A stretch of DNA of 64,000 nt from Euborellia annulipes (taxonomy: Eukaryota; Arthropoda; Insecta; Dermaptera; Anisolabididae), in the NCBI GenBank assembly GCA_023213315.1, contig JAKCPI010006078.1, positions 124,001-188,000 of the forward strand, read 5' to 3'. Below are positions 11,691 to 23,404 of the stretch, in pieces. A program made the position numbers and the translations under genes. How positions within the stretch are numbered: the first letter of the stretch is position 1; each line of letters starts with the position of its first letter. The notes beneath the pieces were generated by a model. It did not search any database. It saw only the letters and a list, made by a program, of their open reading frames with translations, and was not told the DNA's origin.

Positions 11691-11802
11691 ACGTTCAATT
11701 TCGTTTTAACAAGATTGAATTGAAGAGAAACCTCATTTAGGGTTTCGGAATGAATTGAAGGGATTTCCATTGATTTTAAAAGATTTTTTTTTTTTCAGTG
11801 TA

Positions 11803-11945
11803 GAAACGAACGCAGGAGTTAGAGATAGGAAATAATGTAACTTCATGGGGTGTCGGTAGATGGGGTTCGAGGTGTGTATGTTTGTGCACGGAAGCACCTA
11901 GGGTAAATAAACGGGGATCCCGATAGGAATTTCAAATAATAATAA
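11803..11945 (+). mobile_element. SINE family A, copy 3 (3' fragment)
   Basis: Only the last ~140 bp are present, from ACGAACGCAGGAG through GGTAGATGGGG, AAGCACCTAGGGTAAATAAA and the AAT tail. This is a 5'-truncated copy. Confidence 0.8.
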
Positions 11946-12639
11946 TTGAAATATAAATCACGTTTAATTATTAATTCTTAAAATAGAAATGTATTTATTT
12001 ATTCCCTCTCATCGTTTCTATATTTAAGTCCCCTCTGTAGGTATTTTATTAACAAATTATAAACATACTCACTTTTTTTTTAATTGGTCATGTAATTGTA
12101 TAATAATAAAAAAAAATTATAATAATAATTAAAGGGGGTGGGGCAACAGGTAGATTGGGTAAAATCCCATCCCCTTTGGTGTGTCTCTATAAATTACTCT
12201 CTGTTTGATTAATATATATATTTAGATATATAGAGATGGAAAAAATGAAAGAAGCTGGCACTGTCAAATTTTTTTTTTCAAAGTGAGTCATTTACATTCA
12301 TGGGTTTCTCCTTAAAACCAGTGTGTCATTTATATTAATTATTTAAGATGGTCAAGGTGAATTAAAACTAAAAAACACAAGGTTATATGTTTCTTGTTTA
12401 AATAGAAAATGTTTTATGTTTTATTTATTAGCATAAAGACATTAATTAGACATGGGGTCATCAGTAAAATACTAGAAAATCTCTCTTTTTTTTGTTCAAA
12501 TTAATGTGACTTTATTCTACCAAAAAATAAATTTAAAAAAAAAAAAAATTTAAATCATAATGTTTCAACTAATTTAAATTTAGAATAAAAAAATTTTTAG
12601 TTCAAGACACAATAAATGTATTTTTTCAAAAATTAAAAA
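11946..12639. other. No gene recognised
   Basis: AT-rich unique sequence without exon-like segments. Confidence 0.5.
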
Positions 12640-12880
12640 TATACTCTAAAAAAAATCACCATGAAAATTCGTCAAGTAGTTTTTAAGTTAATAAGTCAAA
12701 AGTTAAAATTAAATCTCCCATATATTATTTTATCATTAATTATTTATATAAAATTTATAATTATATATTTTTATTTTGAAGAAAAAAAAATATAATGGGA
12801 TAATAATTAAAATTTAAATTTAATATAAATATAGAATAATAATTGCGAGATTTAATTTTTCAACGCCAAATTTTTTTTTA
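12640..12880. mobile_element. Foldback MITE, family F, copy 2
   Basis: The left arm has ATTCGTCAAGTAGTTTTTAAG and TAAATCTCCCATATATTATT. The right arm has AGAATAATAATTGCGAGATT. It is diverged from copy 1. Confidence 0.6.
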
Positions 12881-12891
12881 ATGTATCGTCT

Positions 12892-12960
12892 CTGAAGATG
12901 GTTCTAAACCGAAACGTGAGCCTAAAAATGAATCAAGCAGTTTTATATAACCTGAATATA
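12892..12960 (+). mobile_element. Penelope-like or ribozyme-type 3' end
   Basis: CTGAAGATGGTT, a 3-base loop, then AACCGAAACGT forms a GGTT/AACC stem flanked by the invariant motif. A GAATCAAGCAGTTTTATATA stretch follows. No inverted partner or TSD was recognised. Confidence 0.4.
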
Positions 12961-13270
12961 CATTTTAGTTATTTTGACTATTATTTTTGTCGTCTCCGGT
13001 CATCTAAAACCAGCTTTCAAAATGGCTGACTAAATTAAATAACAAAATCTGTTAAAATATTAAATAAATTTAAAAGCAACGTAAAGATTTTTTATGATAA
13101 AAAGATAGAAAAAAAATAAATAAATAAATGAAGAGAGTCGTTACATAAAAAAAATTCACTGAAAAAGGAGTTAAGCAGCAATCGGAATTGAAATATCTAG
13201 GTTATGTAATCCTTTTTAAAAATAAAAATTTTTTTTTTCTTAAGCTTAAAATTGATTAATGGCGATCTCA

Positions 13271-13501
13271 AAAAGATTTCTTAAACAGGAACAGGTAGAT
13301 GAAGGCAGCCAGCAAAGAACAAAAACTTTATTTAAATATCGTCGACGTTTCGGGAACTCGTCGCTCCTGAAGATGGGAGCGACGAGTTCCCGAAACGTCG
13401 ACGATATTTAAATAAAGTTTTTGTTCTTTGCTGGCTGCCTTCATCTACCTGTTCCTGTTTATTATCACTCAGCCATTAATTTCTTTTCAAAAGATTTCTT
13501 A
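13271..13501. mobile_element. Perfect 86-bp-arm palindromic element with 13-bp TSD
   Basis: The arms 13282-13367 and 13376-13461 are exact reverse complements around an 8-base loop, TGAAGATG. The element is flanked by the duplication AAAAGATTTCTTA at 13271-13283 and 13489-13501. The centre carries the CTGAAGATGGGA...TCCCGAAACGTCG motif in both orientations. The right side has 27 extra bases after the arm. A TSD of 13 bp suggests reverse-transcription-linked insertion, as in Penelope-like elements with inverted terminal copies; this assignment is inferred. Confidence 0.75.
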
Positions 13502-13684
13502 AAATATTAAGCTGCGTTTACACAAAGCAAGCGATTTTTTTTTTTTTTAATAATATGAACATTCTCATAATTTGAATTTTTGTTTCCAGAGGTTATTGTA
13601 TATGATTAAATAAAAATAAATAAAAAAAAAAAACCTTTTTTGAAAGACAACAGCTGCCGAACGCATGAAGGCAAAATAAACTTA

Positions 13685-13686
13685 CC
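13685..13686 (-). promoter_or_regulatory. Candidate recursive splice site (zero-length exon)
   Basis: Read on the minus strand: a pyrimidine-rich TTTTCTCTTTGTTTTAG acceptor runs straight into a GTAAGTTTA donor. This is the layout of ratchet points used to remove very long introns stepwise. It lies about 26 kb downstream of the last exon-like segments on the same strand. Confidence 0.4.
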
Positions 13687-13689
13687 TAA

Positions 13690-14504
13690 AACAAAGAGAA
13701 AATAAATAAATTAATTAGTGAGAAATTTATTTTAAATATCGATTGTGATGTAATATCTTTGTTTCCTCAAATAACATATATATTCTAAAACTAGACATTT
13801 CACCGAGTAAAATGATATATAACACATGTATATTAGAAATTTAAAAAAAAAAGTTATTTTAAAGATGCACTTAGAGCAACGTTAATTGGTTTATAAGGAA
13901 TTAAAGCCAATTAAAATTAAAATTTTATTTAAAATAATGAATTTAAGATTTAAAGATATTAATTAAATTTTATTTAATTTTGATTTAATTAACGATCTCT
14001 CTTTAAAACCCACAATTACTTGTTGAGAAAAAAATAAATAAATTCTAAGAAATAAAAGATTTTTTTTTTTAATAAGTCGTCGATATTTCAAGTATATTAT
14101 TATTAAACAATAGTTTTGCTTCATTATATTTTTTTTTTTTTTTTTATTTTGATAAGAGGTGTATTAATTGTATTGAATTTTCAAATGATTTTATTATTAT
14201 TATTATTATTTCTCGTTCTCTTCTTCTTTTTTTATTCTTCTTCCAATTATTTATTTGAAAAAATATAATAACCAGCATCGTCTATTGTTAGCTCTCAACT
14301 GCTTTGTTTAAAGATTCGTTTGTTTAATAAAAAAAAAAAAAAAAAGTAAGACGACGAGGAGAAGGGGAAAAAATACCCATTATTATATTTTTTTGTTTGT
14401 ATTGCTTAAATAAATTAGTAAGTTAAAAAATTAATACTATATTTTATAATTCTCATATATATTGGTAGAGTTTTCACAGAAAATAAAATTAAATAAAAAA
14501 ATAC
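13690..14504. other. No gene recognised
   Basis: AT-rich DNA with an ATT microsatellite near 14190. Confidence 0.5.
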
Positions 14505-14845
14505 CCCATCAAAATCCGACAAATAGTTTCAGAGTTAAAAATTAAAATAATTAAATCTCATAATTATTATAATATAATTAAAGAAATATATTGTTTATTG
14601 CCAATTTGATCGTCAATAATTGAATTTTAATTTTATTTATTTTAATTTTTTTTTAATTAACAATAAATTGTTTAATTATTTTCTTTATTAAATTTAATTA
14701 ATAAATAAATAATTTCTTAATTGTTAATTTAATAATAAAAATTAAATTAAATATATTTCTTTAATAATTATGGAATTTAATTATTTATCTTTTTGTGGCT
14801 CTGAAACTAGTTGACGGATTTTCATGGTTTTTTTTTTTTTTTTAA
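14505..14845. mobile_element. Foldback MITE, family F, copy 3
   Basis: The left arm (CATCAAAATCCGACAAATAG, TTTCAGAG, TAAATCTCATAATTATTATA) is mirrored on the right (TAATAATTATGGAATTTAAT, CTCTGAAACTAGTTGACGG, ATTTTCATGG). The centre is an AT-only palindrome. Confidence 0.7.
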
Positions 14846-16020
14846 TATTCAGAATACCAATTAATATCAATATTCATGGATCATTATATTGTAAAAAAAA
14901 AGCGTTTAAAAATCTAAATTTCCTCAGAAAAGAGTTAAAAATAAAAAATTTCTCGTTGGGCTTTCAAATGGAGTCGCCTGCAACATATGCAACCGGAACT
15001 CACTTCATTTAATTTTGTTGCATAAGCGCAAGTCAATTTCATTATTTATAAAAAAAAAAAAAAAAATACCTACTTTATACGAAAAAAAACACAATTTAAT
15101 AAAAAAATTAAAATATTATAAATATAATTTAATAAATAAAAATTAAATATCTTAATAAAATAATAAAATTTATTCTATAATTAAATTTTTTTTTGTTTGA
15201 TTATCATAAGAATATATAGATAGGTATTTATAAAATACATAAAACAAAAAATATTAATTTTTGAGCATCAACGCTATATGTATTTACACTAAAAGAACGG
15301 TATAGACCTAATCAGCTGATTATCTATAATTAATCCCAATATTTATTTATATCTTTTGACCAAAAAATGAGGCTAGAAAAAAAAAAAAAAAAAAAATGGT
15401 TGAGAGTGCTCGTCGACGTCTCCCAAAGTGGAGTGTTGAGGAAGGAAGGGCAGTCGTCTATCCGTCCGTCTGTCCGTCCGTCCGCCACTCACCCCAAGAT
15501 TAATGTCCGGGGGACTTCTCTCTCTCTCTCTCACTCTTATATCTTATCCTATGGACAGACACACACACAGAAAATTATCGGGAAATTTCTCAAGGCGAAA
15601 CTCAACCCGGTCACGTGAGTGATTGCCACTCTCTCTCTCTCTCTCTCTTTCCCAAAGACGATGACAACATTAGGGGAGGGAGGAAAAAAAAAAAGAAGTC
15701 AACTTGCTTTTTAGGATTTCCATCACATGGATGTCATTTCTATGCTTCATAACAGCACGAAAAAGTGCCTTGACAGTCCTATAAAATACAACCCACACTT
15801 TCACATACATACACTCACTTCCACCCACAAGAGAGTTAATGCCCATAAACAGTCAAAAGAAAAAAAATATTTATAAGAGGTCTTTAGCAAACAAATCAAT
15901 ACTCAATGATCAATTATTATTAGAAAAGGTGAGACATGTCTATCAATTTTTTTTTTTTTTTTTTTGATTTTTGGGCCAAAATAGATAATAAATATAGGTA
16001 TTAATAATAGATAATCAAGT
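14846..16020. other. No gene; microsatellites
   Basis: A GTCC tetranucleotide repeat lies near 15460-15485. CT repeats lie near 15515-15535 and 15630-15650, and ACACAC near 15560. The rest is AT-rich without exon signals. Confidence 0.5.
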
Positions 16021-16028
16021 GTCTAGGG

Positions 16029-16426
16029 CAGTGTTTTCCAACCTTTTGAAGTCCACGGCACCCCAAAGGTGCGTTGGGAATAACATTACACACTAGGGGC
16101 ACCCTTCCTTCCCCCCTTCCCCCCCCCACTAGCAAAATGGAAGCTGCGGAAACCTTTTTTGTGAAAATCATTTTACCTTTTTTTTTTTTAGGAAAACGAA
16201 ATTTTTGCGGAAATTTTGCCCCCTTCCGTGTAAATCAATTGATCCTTTTTTAACAAAGCCAAATTTTTTTCCGCACTCCGGAACATTTTTGCCGCTTACA
16301 TTAAAATCATTTTGACCTTTTTTTGCAAAACCTTATTTTTTCCGCCTCTTTATTTTATATTTTTTTGTTTATCTAAATATCTCGCGGCACCCTTGGGTGT
16401 CGGGGCACACCGGTTGGGAATCAGTG
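16029..16426. mobile_element. hAT MITE 1, 398 bp
   Basis: Terminal inverted repeats CAGTGTTTTCCAACC and GGTTGGGAATCAGTG are flanked by the 8-bp duplication GTCTAGGG at 16021-16028 and 16427-16434. An 8-bp TSD with CAGTG ends is diagnostic of the hAT superfamily. No transposase frame is present. Confidence 0.93.
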
Positions 16427-16779
16427 GTCTAGGGATTAAAAAAAACAAGACAATTGCCTTGTGCTTAGGCAACATAATTAAAAGAAATGAGTTTCGGTTG
16501 CATATGTCTCAGGCGAATTCACCATTTGAGAGACCATTTAAAAAATAAAGAAATATTAATTTTTCAAAGTTATTTATTTATTATGCGCTCTGCATGGCGG
16601 GACTCTGTACTATTAAATTGGATTGATTTATAAAGAGTTGTACATCTATTTTATTTCTGATAGATTTTCCAAGCCCACTTGACTTTAAAAATATTTAGCA
16701 ATGGCAAAATTTCTAAATATGACTGTGGGCCTTTGGATTCCTGGTTTTTGCTTTCTATTTACCAATGGCAAAAAGTAAA

Positions 16780-17071
16780 GGCGAGAGTCCGCCGAGAACG
16801 GACCGAAGCCAAAAAAAAAAGCTCTAAAACGACTTTAAGTTCTAAAAGAAGGCGTGAAGTCACAAAGGAAGACGTCAAGTCATAAAGAAGAAGTTGAGTC
16901 ATAAAAGAAGAAGTTAAGTCCTAAAAAGCTACGGTGAGTCTGGAGGGCTATGCCCCCCAGTGAAGGGTCTGGGGGCGAAACCCCCCAGTGAAGGGTCTGG
17001 GGGGCGAAACCCCCCCAGCTAGCTCACAAATATGTGTGGGGCGAAGCGCTTCGCTCACACTTGTAAGCTAG
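16780..17071 (+). mobile_element. Helitron-like 3' end with upstream minirepeats
   Basis: A GC-rich hairpin (GTGTGGGGCGAAGC, then GCTTCGCTCACAC) is followed 7 bases later by CTAG at 17068-17071, with T as the next base. This is the standard Helitron 3' architecture. Upstream are five ~20-bp minirepeats (AAGTCATAAARGAAGAAGT type, 16830-16925) and two copies of CCCCCCAGTGAAGGGTCTGG. The 5' end (TC after A) could not be fixed. No Rep/helicase frame is seen. Confidence 0.55.
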
Positions 17072-18179
17072 TATATAATAAAAAAATAAGAAAAAGTAAA
17101 AATAATAAAGTTTATAAAAAAGAAAAATTTTTGTTTGTTTAAAAAAAATTAAGTAATCTAATTTATTTTCATATCAAAATAAAAAAAAAAAAAAAAGAGG
17201 TATCTTAATCATTAAAAAAGTTTAATCAAACAGCTGATAAAAGTGATTTTTTTTTTTTGAAAATAACTTTAATCATTTATTTAAAAAAAAAAAAAAAAAG
17301 AATTCAATAGGATCAACGAGAGAAAATTCCAAAGTCAACCAATTAATCAATTTCCATGCATTCATCAGTTAATCAAAAATCATTAATCATCCCCCCCCTT
17401 CCACCGATCTCTTTTTTTTATACGCAAATCTCTTCTTTCAATAATAAAAAAAAAAAAAAAACGAGAGAAGAGGGCGGGTGTTTTTTTTTTTTTTTAATTG
17501 AATAACTTATACATTTTGGTCAACATCCTTCTTTTGAGAATGTTGTGTAGTAAGGATACATTCCTGTTTGAATTGAACACATACTTTCTTATACACTTAG
17601 AAAAAAATATTTAATTATAGGGGGTAAATAACGATTAATCTCTTCTTTTTTTTTTTTGTTTACCCAGGGATGCCAATATTGATGAGTTTTAACATAATGA
17701 ATATTCACGCTTGTTTGCTTCATATATATACTCTTTTTTTTGGTTTTTCAAAATATATGTTCGGTTTATATTTCTTTCATTTTATTAGATATAGTAGATA
17801 ATATAAATTTTTCCCTCAGAAAGGGATAGTTAATTGCTGGTCATTTAAAGGTGAAGCGAGATCTCGACATCTCTTTACTAATCAATAATTTCAATATTAA
17901 TATTAATTTTTCGTGGAAGTCTACTTTGCAGTTTGAGTTTTTCATTTTCCATCATTAAATAGTAATTCAATTGTGATAATAAGCATAGATCTAATTAAAG
18001 TAATAAAACAAATATATTGAAACATATCAACTAGTGTTTTTTATTATTAAATAATGGTTAAACTAGAACGAACGGTTACCAGTTTAATGTTTTTTTTTGT
18101 TTTTTTTAGTTATAGAGACAGTAAATTATTATTTTTTTGAATAAAATCTAGTCAAAAATCCAGGAGGAAAATTTTTTTA
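17072..18179. other. No gene recognised
   Basis: AT-rich, with many homopolymers and no exon-like segment. Confidence 0.5.
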
Positions 18180-18333
18180 CACTTTGCAAAAAAAAAAAAA
18201 AAAAAACCATAAAGATTCATCAAGTAGTTTCAGAATTTTTATATATAACAATGAAATTGAAATAATTAAATCTCACAATTATTATTTTATAATTAATTAT
18301 ATAAATTAATATTAAATTTCATTTATTACATTG
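18180..18333. mobile_element. Foldback MITE F copy 4, left half, plus LINE target duplication
   Basis: AAAGATTCATCAAGTAGTTTC and TAAATCTCACAATTATTATT match the left arm of family F. Its right arm lies 5.4 kb away at 23713, because later elements inserted inside it. Bases 18321-18333 (ATTTATTACATTG) are the left target-site duplication of the LINE. Confidence 0.7.
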
Positions 18334-18495
18334 GACTCAAGTTGCCGTGATTTGTTGATAAACATAAAAATTTATCAGCTCCCTCAATTTTAAAGAAAAT
18401 TTAGTGTTTCTAGTAGATTTTTCGCTCGTTTTATATTTTAAGTATTATTTTATTTCCCCGTCAACCGTTTGGAACAAATTTTAAGAATAAAAGCG

Positions 18496-19790
18496 ATGCC
18501 CGGTGAGAGCCGGACGCAAACCCGACCAACCAGGCCCCCCACTACAAAAAGACCAAAAGATGCTAGCGCATCTCCAAAAGGAAAAACTCCAGAGCCAATT
18601 GCCTCCAGCTCTCCGCAGAGATCAGAAGGTAAGCGCCGACGCAAAGACAAACAAGTGCCACTGGATTCAAATATTTCCTTTATTTCATGTCAAAAAGATT
18701 CGAGCATCGATAGCTCTATGGCTTTCGATACCTCAAATGATTTGATAAAAACTCACTCCCAACAGGGGCAAAACAAAATAACAAAACCTCCTCCAATTGT
18801 CATTATAGACCTAAAGGAAAGTGCCACAAATTTTTTTAAAAAATAAGAAGCATAACAAATGATCAGATAGAAATAAAATGTTCTCAAAATAAATATTCTG
18901 AAAAAACTTATCTAAGGGCTCAAAACAACGATGATCATAAAAAAATTTTAAACTTTCTAAAAAGCAAAAAATTACAATATTATACATACGGGCTTAGGGA
19001 AGACATTCCTAAAAAGATAGTCCTCAAGGGCCTCCATAGCTCCGTTTCCGCAAATGAAGTGGGCGAAGAGCTAGCTGTAGAGGTAGTTCAGCTAAATAAG
19101 AAAGGCACATCAATAAAAATTCCCATTTATATAGTAAAATACCCCCCAAACATGGACCTGAAACCCATCTTTCAAATCAAACAGCTTCTCTTCACAAAAA
19201 TTACTTGGGAGAAATACAACAATCAGGGCAAAATATTGCAGTGTTTTAAATGTCAGGCTCTGGGCCACTTAAGTATAAACTGCGAGCTAATACTCAAGTG
19301 CAGGAGGTGTTCAGGGCCGCATTTAAGTGAAACCTGTAATGCTACCGTCTTTAAATGTGCAAATTGCGGCGATGCACATCAAGCCAGCTCGCCTGAATGC
19401 ATCGCTAAAATAAATTATCTAAAAAAAGTATCAGAAAAAAGCCCTCTAAAACAAAATAAACAAGTCACTCAAATCCCATCAATGAATACTGAAAGTTTTC
19501 CGATACTACCCGAAAATAAACATTCTATAAATATACAAAATAATATAAACAAAGGTCCTACCTCTTCTCAAATCAAGACTTCTCAATGTACCCCATCTTG
19601 GCCCACTCAGAATACACAAAATAAAAACACCGGAAATGACACTCCGAATTTTAACACCATGTTCGAGCAAATGTTCATTGAACTACTCTCAATAGTCTTT
19701 CAACTGGTTGAAGCTAAAAGCACACAAGAACGAAAATCCATTCTCCTGGAGGAAGGGGAACGCATAATGACAAAATGGCCCACAAACTAA
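18496..19790 (+). pseudogene. LINE ORF1: Gag-like RNA-binding protein, one frameshift
   Basis: ORF1 would coat element RNA in the retrotransposition particle. I chose the ATG at 18496 (MPGESRTQTRPTRPP); the longer frame at 18469 begins with TTG. The N-terminal part is basic and proline-rich. The frame stops at 18846, but homologous reading continues in another frame from about 18840 (KKLQYYTYGLREDIPKKIVL, then EELAVEVVQLNKKG), so a one-base indel lies in the T7-A6 homopolymer at about 18831-18845. Three knuckles follow: CFKCQALGHLSINC, CRRCSGPHLSETC and CANCGDAHQASSPEC. The indel could be mutation or a sequencing error. The stop overlaps the ORF2 start by 16 bases. Confidence 0.88.
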
Positions 19791-22387
19791 AACTAAATTT
19801 AGCATACTGGAATGCCAATGGTATTCAACGTAAAATAGCGGAACTCATTAACTTTCTCAGACTAAGAAATGCTCATGTATGTGCAATATCAGAAACACTT
19901 CTCAATTCAAACATGTCTATATACTTACCAGGATACAAGATATTCAGATCAGACAGCGGACGCGGCGTACTTCTAGCTATAAAAGAAGAATTAAATCCCA
20001 CACAAATAAACTTACCGACTCTCCGCCATTTAGAATCAGTAGCAGCCAGCATTTCCTCCCCAACAGGGCGCATCAGTCTGGCAAGTGTATACAATTCTCC
20101 AGCTAGGCAAAATCCACTAAACCGAAATTCGCTAAAATCTCTTTTAGATACAAGCTCTAAAATTATCATCATGGGGGACCTCAATAGCAAGCACACCGAT
20201 TGGGGATGCTGCAGTATAAACAACAACGGCCGTGTCCTTCGATCCTTATGTCTACGAGAAAACATAAAAATATACTATCCCAGCGAACCGACTCGCTATC
20301 CCCCCAACGGCAGGACAAACCCCAGCACTCTAGACCTAGCTCTAATCAAAGGAATCAACACTCATAATGCAAATCCAGTCAGTTGGCATGAATTAAGCTC
20401 AGATCATAATCCGGTAGTCCTGAAATTAAAACATTCAATATACTATAGCTATAAAAAAATTTTCGATCTTAATAAAGCAAACTGGACCTCCTACAAAGCA
20501 TACATAAACGAAAACTTAATACTACCTAACATCACAACAAATCAAGAAATAGATATCGCCGTTGAACATCTAACAACAACCATACAAGATGCCGTAAATA
20601 TCAGTATACCTAAAAAGATTCCTTCACCACCGAACCAACCACTACCGACAGAAATTCAAAATTTAATTCAAATAAAAAATAGAATTAAAAAGATCTGGAA
20701 CAAATATCGCCAAAATAATGTCCGTCCCACACTAAACAGATTAACATCAATAGTCCGCCAAAAGGTTGCCCTTTGGAGGAAAGAACTCTGGCTCACCAGA
20801 CTGAAAAATCTAGATCCAGGCTCAGGTTCCCTCTGGAATATGGCCAGGCGGTTACGGGGTCAAAAAACTGAAATTGGTCCGCTGGATAGTCCCCAAGGCA
20901 GAATATATGCAAGCCAAGATCAAGTCAACATACTAGCCGATTCTTATAAAACACAATTCGTCAACACCTGCTCGTCAAAATTAACGTCTTCAAAAATTCT
21001 AAAAGAAAGTAAAAAAATCTTAGAGGAGAGAGATCCTGAGCCACCCCCAGGAAAGATAAAACCCAAGCAGATTAAAGAAGCAATAAAAAATCTCAAAAAT
21101 AAAAAAGCCCCTGGTCCAGACGGAATTTTACCCCCTTTCATTAAAGCTCTACCCGGAAAAGCCATCATTTGCCTCACTAGCATTATTCAGGCCATAATAA
21201 ATCAAAACTATTTCCCCAAAATATGGAAGATAGGAGAAATCATCCCAGTGCCCAAAGCCGGAAAAAGCCCACATGACCCAAAAAACTACCGCCCAATTTG
21301 TTTACTATCAATACTTGGCAAAATAGCTGAACGGTGTTTATTAGACTGGCTCCACAAAGAAATAGACAGACTAGACATCATTCCCAACTTTCAATTTGGA
21401 TTTAGGAAATATCACTCCACAATAGACCAAATTACCAGAGTCAATAGATATATAGAGCAAAAGCTAAAATTTAAAAAGGCAACAGGGATGATTCTCCTAG
21501 ATGTCAAACAGGCTTTTGACCAAGTTTGGCATCAAGGGCTAATCTTTAAACTTTTAAAATCCGGCATCTCAAGATCACTAATTGAAACCCTAATGAGTTG
21601 GCTCCAAGACAGACAATTTTATGTAAAAATAAAAAACCACAAGTCACAGACAAGACCAATTTACTCAGGTGTGCCTCAAGGATCACTCCTCTCCCCAACA
21701 TTATACATACTTTATACATCCGACATCCCCACTGATCCATATGTACAAATCGCCACTTATGCAGACGATATAGCCATCTATTATAGCAATAAAAATTTCA
21801 AATGCCTGGTCAACCGAATTGAAAACTATGCCAAAGCCATCATCAAGAACCTCACTTATTGGAAATAGACAATAAACCCCACCAAGTCAGAAGCCATCTT
21901 GTTCACTAAAAAAAGGAAATATCTGCATACCACAGTCAAAATCGGAGAATGCCATCTCAAATGGAGTCCAACAGTCCGGTATCTAGGGCTAAGATTTGAT
22001 AGAAGACACAATTGGTATGCCCATTGCAAAACAGCCGCAACAAATGGAAGAACAGCAAAAAAAGTACTCTGGCCTCTATTAAATAGAAACAGCTGTCTTC
22101 CAATAGATCATAAGATACTTCTCTACAAATCAATAGTCAGACCCCGCATCAGCTATGGAGCCCCAATCTGGTTCAACTCAGCCTCCACCTCAAGCATTAA
22201 ACTGCTGAAAAGAGTCCAGACTACTACTCTCCGGCAAATTGCCAATCCACCACCCGGCATTTCAAACGCCATAATATCTGTTGCCCTAGAAGTGGAAGAA
22301 TTAGAAGACCATCTAACGAAAATCAACAGCAGACATCAGCAAAAAATAGCATTGCACATCAACCCACTCATGGAAAATATCATCTAG
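19775..22387 (+). pseudogene. LINE ORF2: endonuclease-reverse transcriptase, one internal stop
   Basis: The N-terminus is an APE-type endonuclease that nicks target DNA: WNANG at residues 12-16, catalytic SE at 39-40, GDLN at 134-137 and SSDHNP at 208-213. The reverse transcriptase follows from about residue 430: PGPDGI, YRPICLLS, FGFRKYHST, LLDVKQAFDQVW, PQGSLLSP and the catalytic YADD at about 662-665. A TAG at 21866-21868 interrupts just after the palm, but the same frame continues (TINPTKSEAILFTKKRK, YLGLRF, ISYGAPIW) to the natural stop at 22385-22387. One substitution would explain the break, and the element is otherwise whole. ATG 19775 lies within the end of ORF1, suggesting coupled reinitiation. 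Confidence 0.92.
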
Positions 22388-22644
22388 TTAGAAACTAGAA
22401 AAATTTTGTTTTTTTTTTGTTAATCTTTTCCTTTCTCTTTTTATTATTTAAAAAATATCTTAGGTTTTTTTGAAAGTTTTTCCTAAAAAATTTAAATTTG
22501 TCCGAAATCAGTAACGTAATAAAGCTAAAGAAAAAGGAAAAGAGCACTTGCTCGAAACCTTTGAATGTAATATACAAATACATTCGCCCAGTGCGAGTAC
22601 AATGTATACAACAAAATGATCAAATAAATATTATTATTATTATT

Positions 22645-22772
22645 ATTTATTACATTGCACTGGATTGGATTATTGGATCTCACCACAATAGCCCCTAGGC
22701 AACTCTACGGGGAGAGGGTTTTGCTGTGACATTCCGTACTGTGGAAGAGACGTAAAGAAGGTTCCCTCTCAG
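22645..22772 (+). mobile_element. SINE family A copy 4, first part
   Basis: It begins with the right LINE target duplication (22645-22657), then CACTGGATTGGATTATTGG, AGGCAACTCTACG and GTGACATTCCG of the SINE body, up to the hAT target site CCTCTCAG (22765-22772). It is 5'-truncated, without the tRNA-like head. Confidence 0.85.
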
Positions 22773-23404
22773 CATAGGCGTAGCCACGGGGGGGGGTTTT
22801 GGGGTTCAAACCCCCCCCCCCCCCCATTGGACCCAAGCCATGACTAGATATTTAAGCTCTATAATACAAAATACTTTTTCTCTCTATATATTTCATATAT
22901 AGGGTAAGATAAAGTAAAATATAATAATTTTCTCTAGCTTAAAAAAAAAAAAAAAAAATTAAATAAAATGCAAAAAATTCGAGAAAATTCAAAATTTTCC
23001 CATTGAAAAGAATTGATTTTTGTTATGATTTATAAAAAATTAAAGCCGCTTAAAATTGAATAAATCTCGCAAATGAAAAATAATAAAAATTATTATATAA
23101 ATAAATTTTTTATTTTTTTTCTTAAAGAGGTCTGAGATAGGAGTCTGGTCAAGAGAAACATATACATAAAATTAAGAGATTTGCATTATTTATTGCCTGA
23201 TACGAGTTGATTGAAAAATTGCGGCACTTAATTAAGAAAGGGCGGGCCCGAGCCACCCCGAGGGGGGGTCCAGGGGGGCGAAGCGAAGGTGGGGTAAGTG
23301 GCCAGTCATATATTTCATTAGACGCCTTATACTGCCCTATTAGTCGGGGTGGGGGAGAAATAATCCTAAACCCCCCCCATCAAAAATTTCTGGCTACGCC
23401 TATG
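22773..23404. mobile_element. hAT MITE 2 inserted in the SINE, 632 bp
   Basis: Perfect 14-bp terminal repeats, CATAGGCGTAGCCA and TGGCTACGCCTATG, are flanked by the 8-bp duplication CCTCTCAG at 22765-22772 and 23405-23412. Removing the insert restores the SINE sequence exactly. G and C runs lie just inside each end. The interior at about 22877-22920 carries a tail of repeat family D. There is no transposase. Confidence 0.95.

Larger units (their letters stand above)
18334..22644 (+). mobile_element. Near-complete Jockey-like non-LTR retrotransposon (LINE), 4.3 kb
   Basis: The element is bounded by a 13-bp target duplication, ATTTATTACATTG, at 18321-18333 and 22645-22657, so it is full length. 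It has a ~160-bp 5' UTR, ORF1 with three CCHC knuckles, an overlapping ORF2 with endonuclease and reverse transcriptase, a ~260-bp 3' UTR and an (ATT)n tail. Only two clear lesions are seen: a one-base frameshift in ORF1 and one in-frame TAG in ORF2. This means a recent insertion. Two short overlapping ORFs, no RNase H domain and this ORF1 type fit the Jockey clade. Confidence 0.92.

Noticed and set aside
19873..21740. Minus-strand frames of 64-130 codons within the LINE
   Set aside because: They are shadows of ORF2, whose motifs are all on the plus strand.
18334..22644. LINE (ATT)n tail and SINE A (AAT)n tail as the same 3' end
   Set aside because: On the plus strand the repeats are complementary rather than identical, so a shared tail is not supported.
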